Assembly (NCBI GenBank): GCA_028284485.1
Contig: JANQRQ010000266.1
Coordinates: 1 to 36,343 of the forward strand
Reading direction: 5' to 3'
DNA length: 36,343 nucleotides
Source of the DNA: Planctomycetaceae bacterium
GTDB lineage: Bacteria > Planctomycetota > Planctomycetia > Planctomycetales > Planctomycetaceae
Under the pieces are notes generated by a model that saw only the letters and a program-made list of their open reading frames with translations, was not told where the DNA came from and made no database searches. The position numbers and the translations under genes were made by a program. Position 1 is the first letter of the stretch. Each line of letters opens with the position of its first letter. Below, piece by piece: positions 7,996-15,875 of the stretch.

Positions 7996-9323
7996 AAAAG
8001 AGAATCAAACCACAAACGCTGAAGGGGTTTCGCGATTACCTTCCCTCGGTGATGCTGGCACGCGAATCGCTGATGGATGTCGCCCGCGACGTTTTTCGAA
8101 GTTTCGGTTATGCGCCGATCGATACTCCTGCCTTGGAATACAGCGAAATTCTGCTCGGAAAAGGTGGCGAGGAATCTGATAAGCAGCTATTTCGTTTTAA
8201 CGATCAAGGGAATCGCGATGTTGCCATGCGGTTTGACTTGACCGTACCGTTCGCGAGATTTGCTTCGCAGTATGCGCAGCAGCTTGGTACCCCGTTCAAG
8301 CGTTATCACATCGGCACAGTCTGGCGTGCCGAAAAGCCACAAAAGGGCCGATATCGCGAATTTGTACAATGTGACTTCGACACCATTGGGACCGATGCGA
8401 ATTCTGCTGACATCGAAACGCTCTTCGCGATTCATGATCTCATCGAAAAGATCGGATTCAGTGACTTCACGATTCGGGTGAACAACCGCCTGATACTCAA
8501 TGGTCTTTTGGAGTCGCTGGACTTGCAGGACAAAACGGCTTTGGTTTTGCGCTCGTTGGATAAGCTATTCAAGATCGGCCGTGAACGAGTCGTCGAAGAG
8601 CTAGTCCGATCGGTCGGTACATCAGAAGGTCAGGCCACGGCGATTCTGGATCTTGTCTCCGTCAAGGGATCGTCGATGGAGATTCTCGAAAAACTGGACG
8701 CCCGATTATCGGGCAGCGAGCAGGGGCAACTCGGAGTTCAGCGGTTGCGGGAATTGTTCGAATGTTGCAAGGCCGCAGGAATTCCCCACGAGCGTGTCGC
8801 GTTGGATGTATCGATTGCCCGTGGCCTCGATTATTACACTGGCACAGTCTACGAGACTTTTCTAAACGATTTGCCCTCGATTGGGAGCGTTTGCTCCGGT
8901 GGTCGCTACGACGACCTCACCGGCCTCTTCACGGCACAGCCGCTACCTGGCGTCGGGGCTAGCCTCGGGCTGGACCGGTTGCTGGCTGCGATGGAAGAAC
9001 TGGGAATGGTAACGGCCGGTGAGTCCCCGGCATCGGTTTTGGTGACTGTGCTCGACCAAAACCGAATCGCAGACTACCTGAGGATTGGTCGAACTTTGCG
9101 CACGAGCGGATTCGCCGTTGAGGTCTATACCGATAGTCGAGCGATCAAGAAGCAACTCGCCTATGCGAATCGGAAGAAATTCCGCGTGGCCATAATCGCC
9201 GGTGATGAGGAATTCGGCGCTGGAAACTGGCAAGTGAAAGACCTGCTCGGGGGCGAGCAAACAGCCGTCGCCGAGTCCGATTTGCCAAAAGTCCTTGGCG
9301 AAATGCTCGCGGCCGAAGTCTAA
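7989..9323 (+). CDS. hisS: histidine--tRNA ligase
   Basis: Charges tRNA-His with histidine using ATP; cytoplasmic and essential. The protein is 444 aa, a normal length for a bacterial HisRS. The N-terminal GFRDYLP motif is at residues 13-19. Class II motif 2 lies at about 103-130 (HIGTVWRAEKPQKGRYREF). The histidine-specific ARGLDYYTG stretch is at 277-285, and motif 3 is at 321-331 (GVGASLGLDRL). The C-terminal anticodon-binding domain is at about 345-440. The start is a GTG inside a 17-bp tandem duplication; no upstream in-frame ATG exists, and the N-terminus aligns well with the family expectation. The gene lies 28 bp upstream of the HYExAFE gene and is probably co-transcribed with it. Confidence 0.97.
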   Translation: MNQKRIKPQTLKGFRDYLPSVMLARESLMDVARDVFRSFGYAPIDTPALEYSEILLGKGGEESDKQLFRFNDQGNRDVAMRFDLTVPFARFASQYAQQLGTPFKRYHIGTVWRAEKPQKGRYREFVQCDFDTIGTDANSADIETLFAIHDLIEKIGFSDFTIRVNNRLILNGLLESLDLQDKTALVLRSLDKLFKIGRERVVEELVRSVGTSEGQATAILDLVSVKGSSMEILEKLDARLSGSEQGQLGVQRLRELFECCKAAGIPHERVALDVSIARGLDYYTGTVYETFLNDLPSIGSVCSGGRYDDLTGLFTAQPLPGVGASLGLDRLLAAMEELGMVTAGESPASVLVTVLDQNRIADYLRIGRTLRTSGFAVEVYTDSRAIKKQLAYANRKKFRVAIIAGDEEFGAGNWQVKDLLGGEQTAVAESDLPKVLGEMLAAEV

Positions 9324-9351
9324 TGGACGAATTCGGCAATGCCCTGATCGA

Positions 9352-9873
9352 ATGACGGTTGTCATGGCCCAGCGCAGCAATCATTACGATGTCGCATTTG
9401 AGGAGTTCCTCCGGTGGAAACAGGTTCCCTACATTGCCGTTGATGAGCAGCGCCGCTCGTTGCTTCAAGAAGCATCTCTGAAATCAATGGATTTCATTGT
9501 TTCTTCGTCTCGCGGCGTAAATCTTCTCGTTGACGTCAAAGGCCGGCGGTTTCCATCGGGGAGCGAAACCAGCCCGCACAAGTGGGAGAACTGGGCGACT
9601 GCCGACGACATCGAAAGCCTGTTGCAATGGCAGGGAGTGTTCGGCGAGGGGTTTCGCGCAATCTTAGTTTTCGCCTATTACCTCGTCGACGAACAGTTCC
9701 TTTCGGATTTTGATTCGCTATTCGAATTTCGTGATAGCTTGTATTCGTTTTACGGTGTCTGGGTCGACGAGTACCAGGAAGGGATGACCACCCGCTCGCG
9801 TAGTTGGGATACGGTATCGTTGCCGAGTGCGAATTTTCGCGAACTCCGACTTCCTCTGGAAAGATTCCTGTAA
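9352..9873 (+). CDS. HYExAFE-family protein, possible PD-(D/E)xK nuclease fold
   Basis: A 173-aa protein with the eponymous motif HYDVAFEEFL at residues 11-20, a signature I know from planctomycete proteins named HYExAFE. Its function is not established as far as I know. The pattern resembles the PD-(D/E)xK nuclease superfamily: a helix with acidic residues (Glu17, Glu18), an acidic residue on a first strand (Asp47 in SMDFIV), then Asp61-x-Lys63 on the next strand (LLVDVKGRR), followed by a strand RAILVFAYYL. There is no signal peptide. Three in-frame ATGs exist, at 9295 (overlapping hisS), 9352 and 9364; 9352 or 9364 fits the motif position best. Probably in an operon with hisS. Confidence 0.88.
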   Translation: MTVVMAQRSNHYDVAFEEFLRWKQVPYIAVDEQRRSLLQEASLKSMDFIVSSSRGVNLLVDVKGRRFPSGSETSPHKWENWATADDIESLLQWQGVFGEGFRAILVFAYYLVDEQFLSDFDSLFEFRDSLYSFYGVWVDEYQEGMTTRSRSWDTVSLPSANFRELRLPLERFL

Positions 9874-9913
9874 ACCCGCAGCCAAAGGCGAAGCTTGTTC
9901 TTGCGACTTGGTA

Positions 9914-10603
9914 TCAACGTCCTTCCTCGATTCGAGCAGAATCTAGGAACGATTGGAACTCCTCGAGGAAATCCCCTACCGCGTCGCGCGGGCCGGTCAA
10001 TTTGATGAAGAACGGACGCGGCGTGACCGGAATGGCAATTCCAACCAGTCGCCAATTGGAATGAGGGCCGGCATCGTTTCCGACGCTACTGGCAAACGTT
10101 CCGCGTACATCGACCCATTGGCTTTCAAGACTGTCGATTCTGGCAGTCTTGCGCGTCGCCGCATCGCCCGGCTCTTGCTCGAACTGATCAATCCACCGTT
10201 GAAGATTTGCGTCGATTCCTCCCCCCATGGTTGTCAGACTCAGAGTGAGTTCCCCTTCAGGCCTGGAGATAGCAAATTTGGCATCAACAAAGGGGCTAGC
10301 CGGAAACTCTGCCCATTCCGAGGGAACCTGAAATGAGATCCCAGCGAACTTCCGCTCCAACGGAGTGGATGACTCGTCCGAAGAATCGAATGCGTTGCCG
10401 GCAGCTTCCCGGTTGGCTTGTTGGTCCGGAAAATCGACAGTCTCGATTGGGGGATCGACACTAGGATCCGGCGGGGAAATGCTGTCACATCCGATTGCGG
10501 ATGCAAACATAAGGCAGATCAACAGTTGCCGTGCGTTGAATTGCAGCAAGGCGAGCCGAGATCGGGGATCTGGGCAGAGAACGTATCGAGCGGTACGTGG
10601 CAT
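9914..10603 (-). CDS. probable lipoprotein, unknown function
   Basis: I do not recognise the domain. From the ATG at 10603 the protein is 229 aa. GGAG lies about nine bases upstream, which favours this start over the ATG at 10621. A basic N-region and hydrophobic helix end in ASAIGC with Cys39, a fair lipobox, so it is probably an exported lipoprotein. An acidic, Pro-rich linker follows (about 42-80). The rest is a beta-rich domain of about 150 residues that opens with GISFQVPSEW. This is reminiscent of small planctomycete exported domains that begin with an F-x-V-P-x-x-W strand. Its stop is 40 bp from the convergent HYExAFE stop. Confidence 0.82.
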   Translation of the reverse strand: MPRTARYVLCPDPRSRLALLQFNARQLLICLMFASAIGCDSISPPDPSVDPPIETVDFPDQQANREAAGNAFDSSDESSTPLERKFAGISFQVPSEWAEFPASPFVDAKFAISRPEGELTLSLTTMGGGIDANLQRWIDQFEQEPGDAATRKTARIDSLESQWVDVRGTFASSVGNDAGPHSNWRLVGIAIPVTPRPFFIKLTGPRDAVGDFLEEFQSFLDSARIEEGR

Positions 10604-11017
10604 GGGCGAATTCTCCAACATGTCAGTGTCGGGCTATTAAGTCGAACCATTGACATGAAACGCGTAAGGGTTGCGGCATGGTCGATGGAATGGGCTGTGT
10701 CGAATTGTTAATTCGCTCGTCTCGACTTACAAAACACAAACACGCAGGGCATTCGCAATCGACGAGGCCCTGTCTAGTTTTACTGTAGCGGCAGCGCACT
10801 GTGAATTGCGTCGACAACAACTCGATCGCCGCTCAACCAAAATGTGGACACGATCGATCGGTGCACAAGCAGATTTACATGTCATTTCGACGGTCAAACC
10901 AGTTTCGTTGTTGCCCACTCCACGATTGTAGCCGTCGAAAAAATTAATCGGCTGTCGTGCGAAAGGCAAGTCCATCGGCAGTTCGGGACGCAACGATGGG
11001 CGATCTGGTGAAACCGT
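10604..11017. other. intergenic region between two minus-strand genes
   Basis: A 414-bp gap holding the lipoprotein promoter region. I see no convincing promoter pair, no terminator with a T-run after a stable stem, and no credible small gene. Confidence 0.5.
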
Positions 11018-12673
11018 TCAATCGGAAGCGATATCGACGGGGCGATAGATCGAATCGGTTGGCGAGTAATCCTCGCAAAGCATGAGGATGTCGTGACTCG
11101 CTGCGAAGTAGGCATCGATGATACCCGGGTCCCATTGCTTTCCGGCACCGCGACGAAAGATCTCTTCAATCTTTTCAGGTGGCATTCCTTCGCGGTACGG
11201 CCGATTGCTTCCCATGGCATCGTAACTGTCGGCCACTGCAAGAATGCGGGCCATTAAAGGGATCTCGTCTGCGGCCAGACCATCGGGATATCCCTTCCCA
11301 TTGTAACTTTCGTGATGGTATCGAACTCCTGGCAGTGTCCTTTGAAGGTTTTTAAGTCCCGCCAGAATGTTGTAGCCAATCATGGGGTGCTCTTGGATCT
11401 TTTCGAATTCTTCAGAAGTCAGCTGGCCGGGCTTCTGCAGAATGCGGTCGTCGACTCCGATCTTTCCGATGTCGTGTAACAATCCCGCCAGGTAGATGTC
11501 CTGAAGGTCCTCATCGGGGAGTTGCATTTCCTCGCCGATTCGCCGTGCAATCAACGCGACCCGCTCACTGTGGCCTCGCGTATAGGGATCTTTCGCGTCG
11601 AGCGTCGAAACCAACGAACGGACGAAGCTTAGGATTAATTCGTCATGTTGGTGATAAAGATCGACATTCCGCAGGTGCGTTCCAAGAATTGTCGCGATCG
11701 AGCTGAGGAGGCTTGCTTCGACAGTTCCAAATTCCCGATCGTTCTCCAAGTTGCAGCTGAGAATCCAGCCGTATCGGTGCTCACCTTCTGCAACCGAGAC
11801 GAGAGTGAAGTTTTTCAATCCCGGGAAATCGGCACCCAGAAGAGTACCACTGACGCCATTTTTTACGAGTGGCCGCGACCAATCATGAGTCTCGAACCTC
11901 GCAATGAGTTTTGCCATACCGAACTCGTCGAATGGCGGATCTCCGTGTGGCAGAAAACGCGTTTCCGATCGACGGTCTTCCAGCCAGATGATGTTCCCCT
12001 TGGCTCGTAACAACCCCGCCAACCGCTCAAGGCAAGATTCGGCCAGATCAATCGAGCTCCGAGAGATTTGAAGCTTTCCGGTCAACGTATGTAGCAGACT
12101 GATCTCTTCGTAAGTTTGCTCGATCTGATTGCCGAGTTGGTCGATTTCTCGCAGCAGAAAGTGTTCGCGCGCCGCCTTCGACCGTTCGGAGAGTGCTGTC
12201 CTTAACAAGCATTCAAGAGTTGACTGGGAACAATGCGGCAGTGTTTTGAGGTGGTTGTTCAGGCGTTCGGCTGACCAGTTCAACTCGGTGGCCGCCATGA
12301 CCATCGAGGATGGACGTGCATCGGGGTGAGAAAGCGCATAACCAACCCCAACGATTCTTCCGTCTGCCCGTTCGACCAAAGGGGCGCCAAAGAACACCAA
12401 TCCCGATTTTTGCTCGACAACAACAATGTCGTTCGAGCGTAGCAGTGTGTCACAAAGACTATCGGGAAAAATTGGCAGAAGATCTTCGTCGGACTTCGCC
12501 ACGACCATCCCACCCTGCGATTCAACACACAGCCAAGGGAGTCCGGTCGCGGAAGCCAGTTGATTCATCTCCGCAACGACATGATCATGCAATTCCTGCG
12601 GGATATCGACACAGCCAACGGCCGGCGAATCGGTCGGAAAATCTTCGAGTTCGAGTGTTAATTCTGTTGTCAT
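11018..12673 (-). CDS. HD-GYP domain signalling protein with GAF-like sensor
   Basis: A predicted phosphodiesterase of the HD-GYP class, which degrades cyclic di-GMP or related dinucleotides. From the ATG at 12673 it is 551 aa with no membrane segment. The N-terminal region (about 25-165) is a sensor-like domain. A helical linker follows (about 165-200), then a GAF-like domain (about 205-340), then the HD-GYP domain (about 345-530). Metal ligands and signature are intact: His368 in GHSER, His400-Asp401 in LLHDIGKIG, His429, His453-His454, GKGYPDGL at 459-466, and Asp482 in ADSYDAM. The signature motif is intact, so it should be active. No GGDEF partner is in the window. The in-frame ATG at 12724 adds residues that look non-conserved. 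Confidence 0.93.
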   Translation of the reverse strand: MTTELTLELEDFPTDSPAVGCVDIPQELHDHVVAEMNQLASATGLPWLCVESQGGMVVAKSDEDLLPIFPDSLCDTLLRSNDIVVVEQKSGLVFFGAPLVERADGRIVGVGYALSHPDARPSSMVMAATELNWSAERLNNHLKTLPHCSQSTLECLLRTALSERSKAAREHFLLREIDQLGNQIEQTYEEISLLHTLTGKLQISRSSIDLAESCLERLAGLLRAKGNIIWLEDRRSETRFLPHGDPPFDEFGMAKLIARFETHDWSRPLVKNGVSGTLLGADFPGLKNFTLVSVAEGEHRYGWILSCNLENDREFGTVEASLLSSIATILGTHLRNVDLYHQHDELILSFVRSLVSTLDAKDPYTRGHSERVALIARRIGEEMQLPDEDLQDIYLAGLLHDIGKIGVDDRILQKPGQLTSEEFEKIQEHPMIGYNILAGLKNLQRTLPGVRYHHESYNGKGYPDGLAADEIPLMARILAVADSYDAMGSNRPYREGMPPEKIEEIFRRGAGKQWDPGIIDAYFAASHDILMLCEDYSPTDSIYRPVDIASD

Positions 12674-12940
12674 TGGTTTGCTCGGGCTTTCCGAAAGGAG
12701 AACCGCACAGCAAACGTAGGTCATGAGCGTCGAATCTACCGATGTCGATCAGAAAATTCTCGCAACTCGTTGGTGGGAGAATGCCACACAAGATGGGCTG
12801 CCATGGTTATGCGTGATTTGACGGTCAAATCGATTGCAGCCGTCTTTTGGAAGAGAACCAATGGTCGTGACGAAGCGACCTTGGGAAGCGTCGAATTGCA
12901 GACCAGCCGACGCGACCTAACACGGATGAGCTATCCGGCG

Positions 12941-13945
12941 CTAGCTCGTCTTGTCGCCTTTTTCGCGGTATTTGGCGCTGGCTCGATTCAGCAACCGTTT
13001 TTCGGCTTCACTAAGCGAGTCGAAACCCGAGTCGTGCACTTTCGCCAACAAAGCGTCGATCTGCTTTTCTGTTTCGGCATCCTTTTCTTGGATCTTTTTC
13101 TGTTTCTCGGTGCGCCGTCTTTCGCGCCAGCGTGCCAGCAATCCCTGTTTCCGCATCGGACGGCGGTGTTCTGAGCGCTCCAGGCTTGTGTATCCCTCGG
13201 AAAAGTCGTAGCCGAGGAATGACTCGTCGAGAGCTTCTCCGCTTCGAATTTGCATTGTTTCGTGCATGTTGAGAATCAGCACGACCGCACCGATAAAGAC
13301 GACCCAAACCTGGTCCAGCAGGACACCGCCGAGCAAGATGACAAATCCGAACGCGAAGCCAATACGCAGGTAGATTTCGGTAGAGGTTTCATCACCGAAT
13401 TTGGTCGACAGGCAAGCTTCGATCATCCGACCACCATCCAGGGGATGGGCAGGAATCAGGCTGACCAGAAACAGTAGCCAGTTGATACAAAACGTCGTTA
13501 CCAAAAGGTCCCGGGCCAGATGGTCGGCAAGTGCGGGCCGAGGAAACTCGAGCGGATGCAAGGCCTCAGCCGAAAGGCCGGCATCCCATACGGCCCAGAA
13601 AGTCAACGCGCAAATTGCGAGATTCGTCAGTGGCCCGGCTGCGGCCGTAACAAACCGCGAAGACAGTGTGCGTGCCGGTTGGACCCATGCCAAGCCGCCA
13701 AGCGGCCAGATCAGGATTTCGTCTCCGATGCCACCAGTAAAGCGTGCAGCGACGACATGCCCGAACTCGTGCAACAGGACACTAAAAAACAGAATCAGGC
13801 TGAACAACAGGCCCAGCTGGAGATCGTTGAGACGGTAGCAAATGACCAGCGCAACGAGAGGAAAGAACAGGCTGACGCGCACCTGCGTTGCAAACCAAGT
13901 CCCGAAAGGAAACGACCAAAACAACGGGCTATTGCGGTTGTTCAT
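12941..13945 (-). CDS. site-2 (M50) intramembrane metalloprotease with C-terminal helical module
   Basis: Cleaves membrane-embedded substrates using zinc. From the ATG at 13945 it is 334 aa with about six hydrophobic segments before residue 230. The zinc site is His59-Glu60-x-x-His63 in LLHEFGH, and the third ligand is Asp170 in HPLDGGRM. After the membrane domain is a soluble tail: a basic coiled segment (about 262-290), then a module at 293-329 ending ASAKYREK. That module matches the C-terminus of the rhomboid at 4549-5463. The frame is also open to a GTG at 14026, which would add 27 residues with six cysteines; neither start has a strong ribosome-binding site, and I prefer 13945 because the membrane domain starts just after it. 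Confidence 0.92.
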   Translation of the reverse strand: MNNRNSPLFWSFPFGTWFATQVRVSLFFPLVALVICYRLNDLQLGLLFSLILFFSVLLHEFGHVVAARFTGGIGDEILIWPLGGLAWVQPARTLSSRFVTAAAGPLTNLAICALTFWAVWDAGLSAEALHPLEFPRPALADHLARDLLVTTFCINWLLFLVSLIPAHPLDGGRMIEACLSTKFGDETSTEIYLRIGFAFGFVILLGGVLLDQVWVVFIGAVVLILNMHETMQIRSGEALDESFLGYDFSEGYTSLERSEHRRPMRKQGLLARWRERRRTEKQKKIQEKDAETEKQIDALLAKVHDSGFDSLSEAEKRLLNRASAKYREKGDKTS

Positions 13946-14259
13946 AATGCGTTTACAGTTTCGACAACCACAGGGGCTATTCGGACAGGCGGGGCAAGAT
14001 GGGCGTCGGCAACTGTTGCCCTTCACCAGCCGTTAGTGCCCTGTCAGGGCTTGATTTTGGGAGTGCCTTTCACGTGAATCCGCCCGAAACTCTTCGGGAT
14101 TCGGGTTCCACTCGATTGGTTCGACCCGAGAATTGATAATCGACGCTATCGAATTCTACCAAAATGGGGATTGCACTCGCAATTCTCCTTTGCTGATCTT
14201 CAAGAGACAGCGCAGGGGAAAACGGAAACAGCCGTACAGTCGGCAAAACCACCCGGCTT
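13946..14259. other. intergenic leader with clustered small hairpins
   Basis: A 314-bp gap between two minus-strand genes. It contains four short inverted repeats: 14008-14020 (6-bp stem, 1-base loop), 14038-14050 (4-bp GCCC/GGGC stem, extendable), 14083-14098 (6-bp CCCGAA/TTCGGG stem, 4-base loop) and 14101-14129 (6-bp TCGGGT/ACCCGA stem). None is followed by a T-run on the minus strand, so they do not look like intrinsic terminators. They would lie in the 5' leader of the protease gene. Confidence 0.55.
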
Positions 14260-15447
14260 TTAACAACAGGAATCACCGGAACAGCAATCACCGTCCGGTA
14301 TCACGGTTGGAAGAGATGAGCCGGCCTTGGTTTCCTGAGGCGAACGGACCGCGTCGTTGAGGCAGGTCATTTTTGAGGCTTGCTCGACGGGAATCAATTC
14401 GCGGGGTGGGACAGGCGTAATCGATTCGGCATACGGGGATCGAGTGTAAATGGTGTAAGTCTTATCGCAGACTGCCATTCGTTGCCCTCGGTAAAGCGTG
14501 TGTCCGTCGTCATCGACAACGGCCTTCCAGGGGCCGTTATAAATCACCGCCTGTCGACGATCGAGGCAGGGACCCTCTTTCCCTTTGTAGGCACGAATGG
14601 TCACACTTCGAAACTCAATTCCCTCGACAATGGCCCACGGTTCGTCTTGCCGTTGCACGACTTCGATGCCGTAAAAACCGGCATTCTCAAACGCCGCAAG
14701 GAACTTGTCCTCGCGGAAGGCTCCGCTGATGCATCCGCTCCAGAGCGAGTGGTCGTTCTGAAGTCGGAGCGGCACATCCTCGTCACTGACGATGTCACTT
14801 ATGACCGCTCGACCTCCACGGTTCAAAACGCGGTACATTTCGCGGAATAACTGTAGGCGGTCCTCCATCCGTACGAGGTTCAGGACGCAATTGGAAACCA
14901 CAACGTCGACGGAATTACTGGCGACCAAAGGTTCCGTTTCTCGCAGATTGTGGGAGTAGTCTTCAGCTCGCAGCCAATCATTGCTGGTACGAATCGGCTC
15001 GACCCGCAAGTATTCCTCCAGACGTTCGAGATTGAGCTGGAGGTCTTGAATTCTTCCTTTTCGGAATTCCACATTGTCGTAGCCGAGTGATTTCGCGATT
15101 GCAGGTTGATGTTCGCGGGCCAACTGCAACATGTCGTCGTTACAATCAACACCGATCACACGACCAGTAGAACCGACGACCTGTGCGGCGATATAGCAGA
15201 TCTTTCCCCCACCAGAGCCAAGGTCGAGCACCGTCTCGCCCGATTGAACGTGTCGAGAGGGGTCGCCGCAGCCATAGTCGCGCTCAATGATCTCTTGGGG
15301 AATCACGTCGAGGTAGCGTTTGTCGTAGTCGACCGGACAGCACAATTCCGGCTGTTTCGCGACCGCTGCTGCAGAATACCTTTCCCTGACTGCATGATCA
15401 GAACTCAATGGATTTGGCTCCTCTTTTGAGATTGATGGAATCGACAT
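14260..15447 (-). CDS. ArsM-like arsenite S-adenosylmethionine methyltransferase
   Basis: Predicted to methylate trivalent arsenic with SAM in the cytoplasm. The protein is 395 aa. The SAM-binding motif VLDLGSGGG is at 73-81 and the acidic end of the next strand (IGVDCNDDM) is at 98-106. The three arsenic-binding cysteines of characterised ArsM enzymes have counterparts: Cys60 in DYGCGDP, Cys187 in SNCVLNL and Cys239 in SGCISGAF. A pair Cys36-Cys37 also lies near the N-terminus. A C-terminal region of about 115 residues follows the Rossmann core and ends in DCCSGDSCC. The ATG has AAAAGGA upstream. No ArsR, ArsB or arsenosugar radical SAM gene is adjacent, so the substrate is inferred from the cysteine pattern. 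Confidence 0.87.
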   Translation of the reverse strand: MSIPSISKEEPNPLSSDHAVRERYSAAAVAKQPELCCPVDYDKRYLDVIPQEIIERDYGCGDPSRHVQSGETVLDLGSGGGKICYIAAQVVGSTGRVIGVDCNDDMLQLAREHQPAIAKSLGYDNVEFRKGRIQDLQLNLERLEEYLRVEPIRTSNDWLRAEDYSHNLRETEPLVASNSVDVVVSNCVLNLVRMEDRLQLFREMYRVLNRGGRAVISDIVSDEDVPLRLQNDHSLWSGCISGAFREDKFLAAFENAGFYGIEVVQRQDEPWAIVEGIEFRSVTIRAYKGKEGPCLDRRQAVIYNGPWKAVVDDDGHTLYRGQRMAVCDKTYTIYTRSPYAESITPVPPRELIPVEQASKMTCLNDAVRSPQETKAGSSLPTVIPDGDCCSGDSCC

Positions 15448-15875
15448 TTTGTAGTCCTTTTGGCCGAAATCGTCGAGCGAAACGCTGGAAACGCTCGAAA
15501 ACTCTCGCGGTAATTGAACCGCGACTGTCCGTGCAATTTTGGTAATTGCGACAAAGAGATCTGTAAACTATTCCACAATTGTGGGGCCAATCGGTTGCGA
15601 ACGACCGGGCAAATCGCGGTATCAGCCGGTGCTAAGTCAGCGGAAATCTAACGGTGACCGTCAAAATGGGCTATCCGATTCCAGATTGGGGACGTATCTT
15701 ATTAGGGAGGTTGGGACCTAAAACCACGGAAGGAATCGCCGCCCTTTGCAGCCAGGTTGCTGGATATCAATATTCAAGGATGACGTATCCAGTTGTCTTC
15801 ACAATGAATTAAAGAAGGCGAACGACGGCGGTCACGCGGGTAGTTCACGGGCGTGTCGCGCTGCCAGTACACGGT
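15448..15875. other. divergent intergenic region with hairpins and a palindrome
   Basis: A 428-bp divergent gap. On the arsM side are two perfect 7-bp hairpins, at 15473-15498 (12-base loop) and 15505-15524 (6-base loop), and farther out a perfect 12-bp palindrome CCACAATTGTGG at 15573-15584. The palindrome has operator-like form, but no cognate regulator is encoded nearby. Nothing recognisable is seen from about 15600 to 15875. Confidence 0.5.
15573..15584. promoter_or_regulatory. 12-bp perfect palindrome, possible operator
   Basis: CCACAATTGTGG lies 126 bp upstream of the ArsM-like gene in the divergent intergenic region. A dimeric repressor site is plausible, but one perfect 12-mer palindrome can also occur by chance. 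Confidence 0.25.

Noticed and set aside
14101..14130. GGTTCGACCCG stretch resembling a tRNA T-arm
   Set aside because: No acceptor stem, anticodon arm or D-arm of the right spacing is found on either strand.
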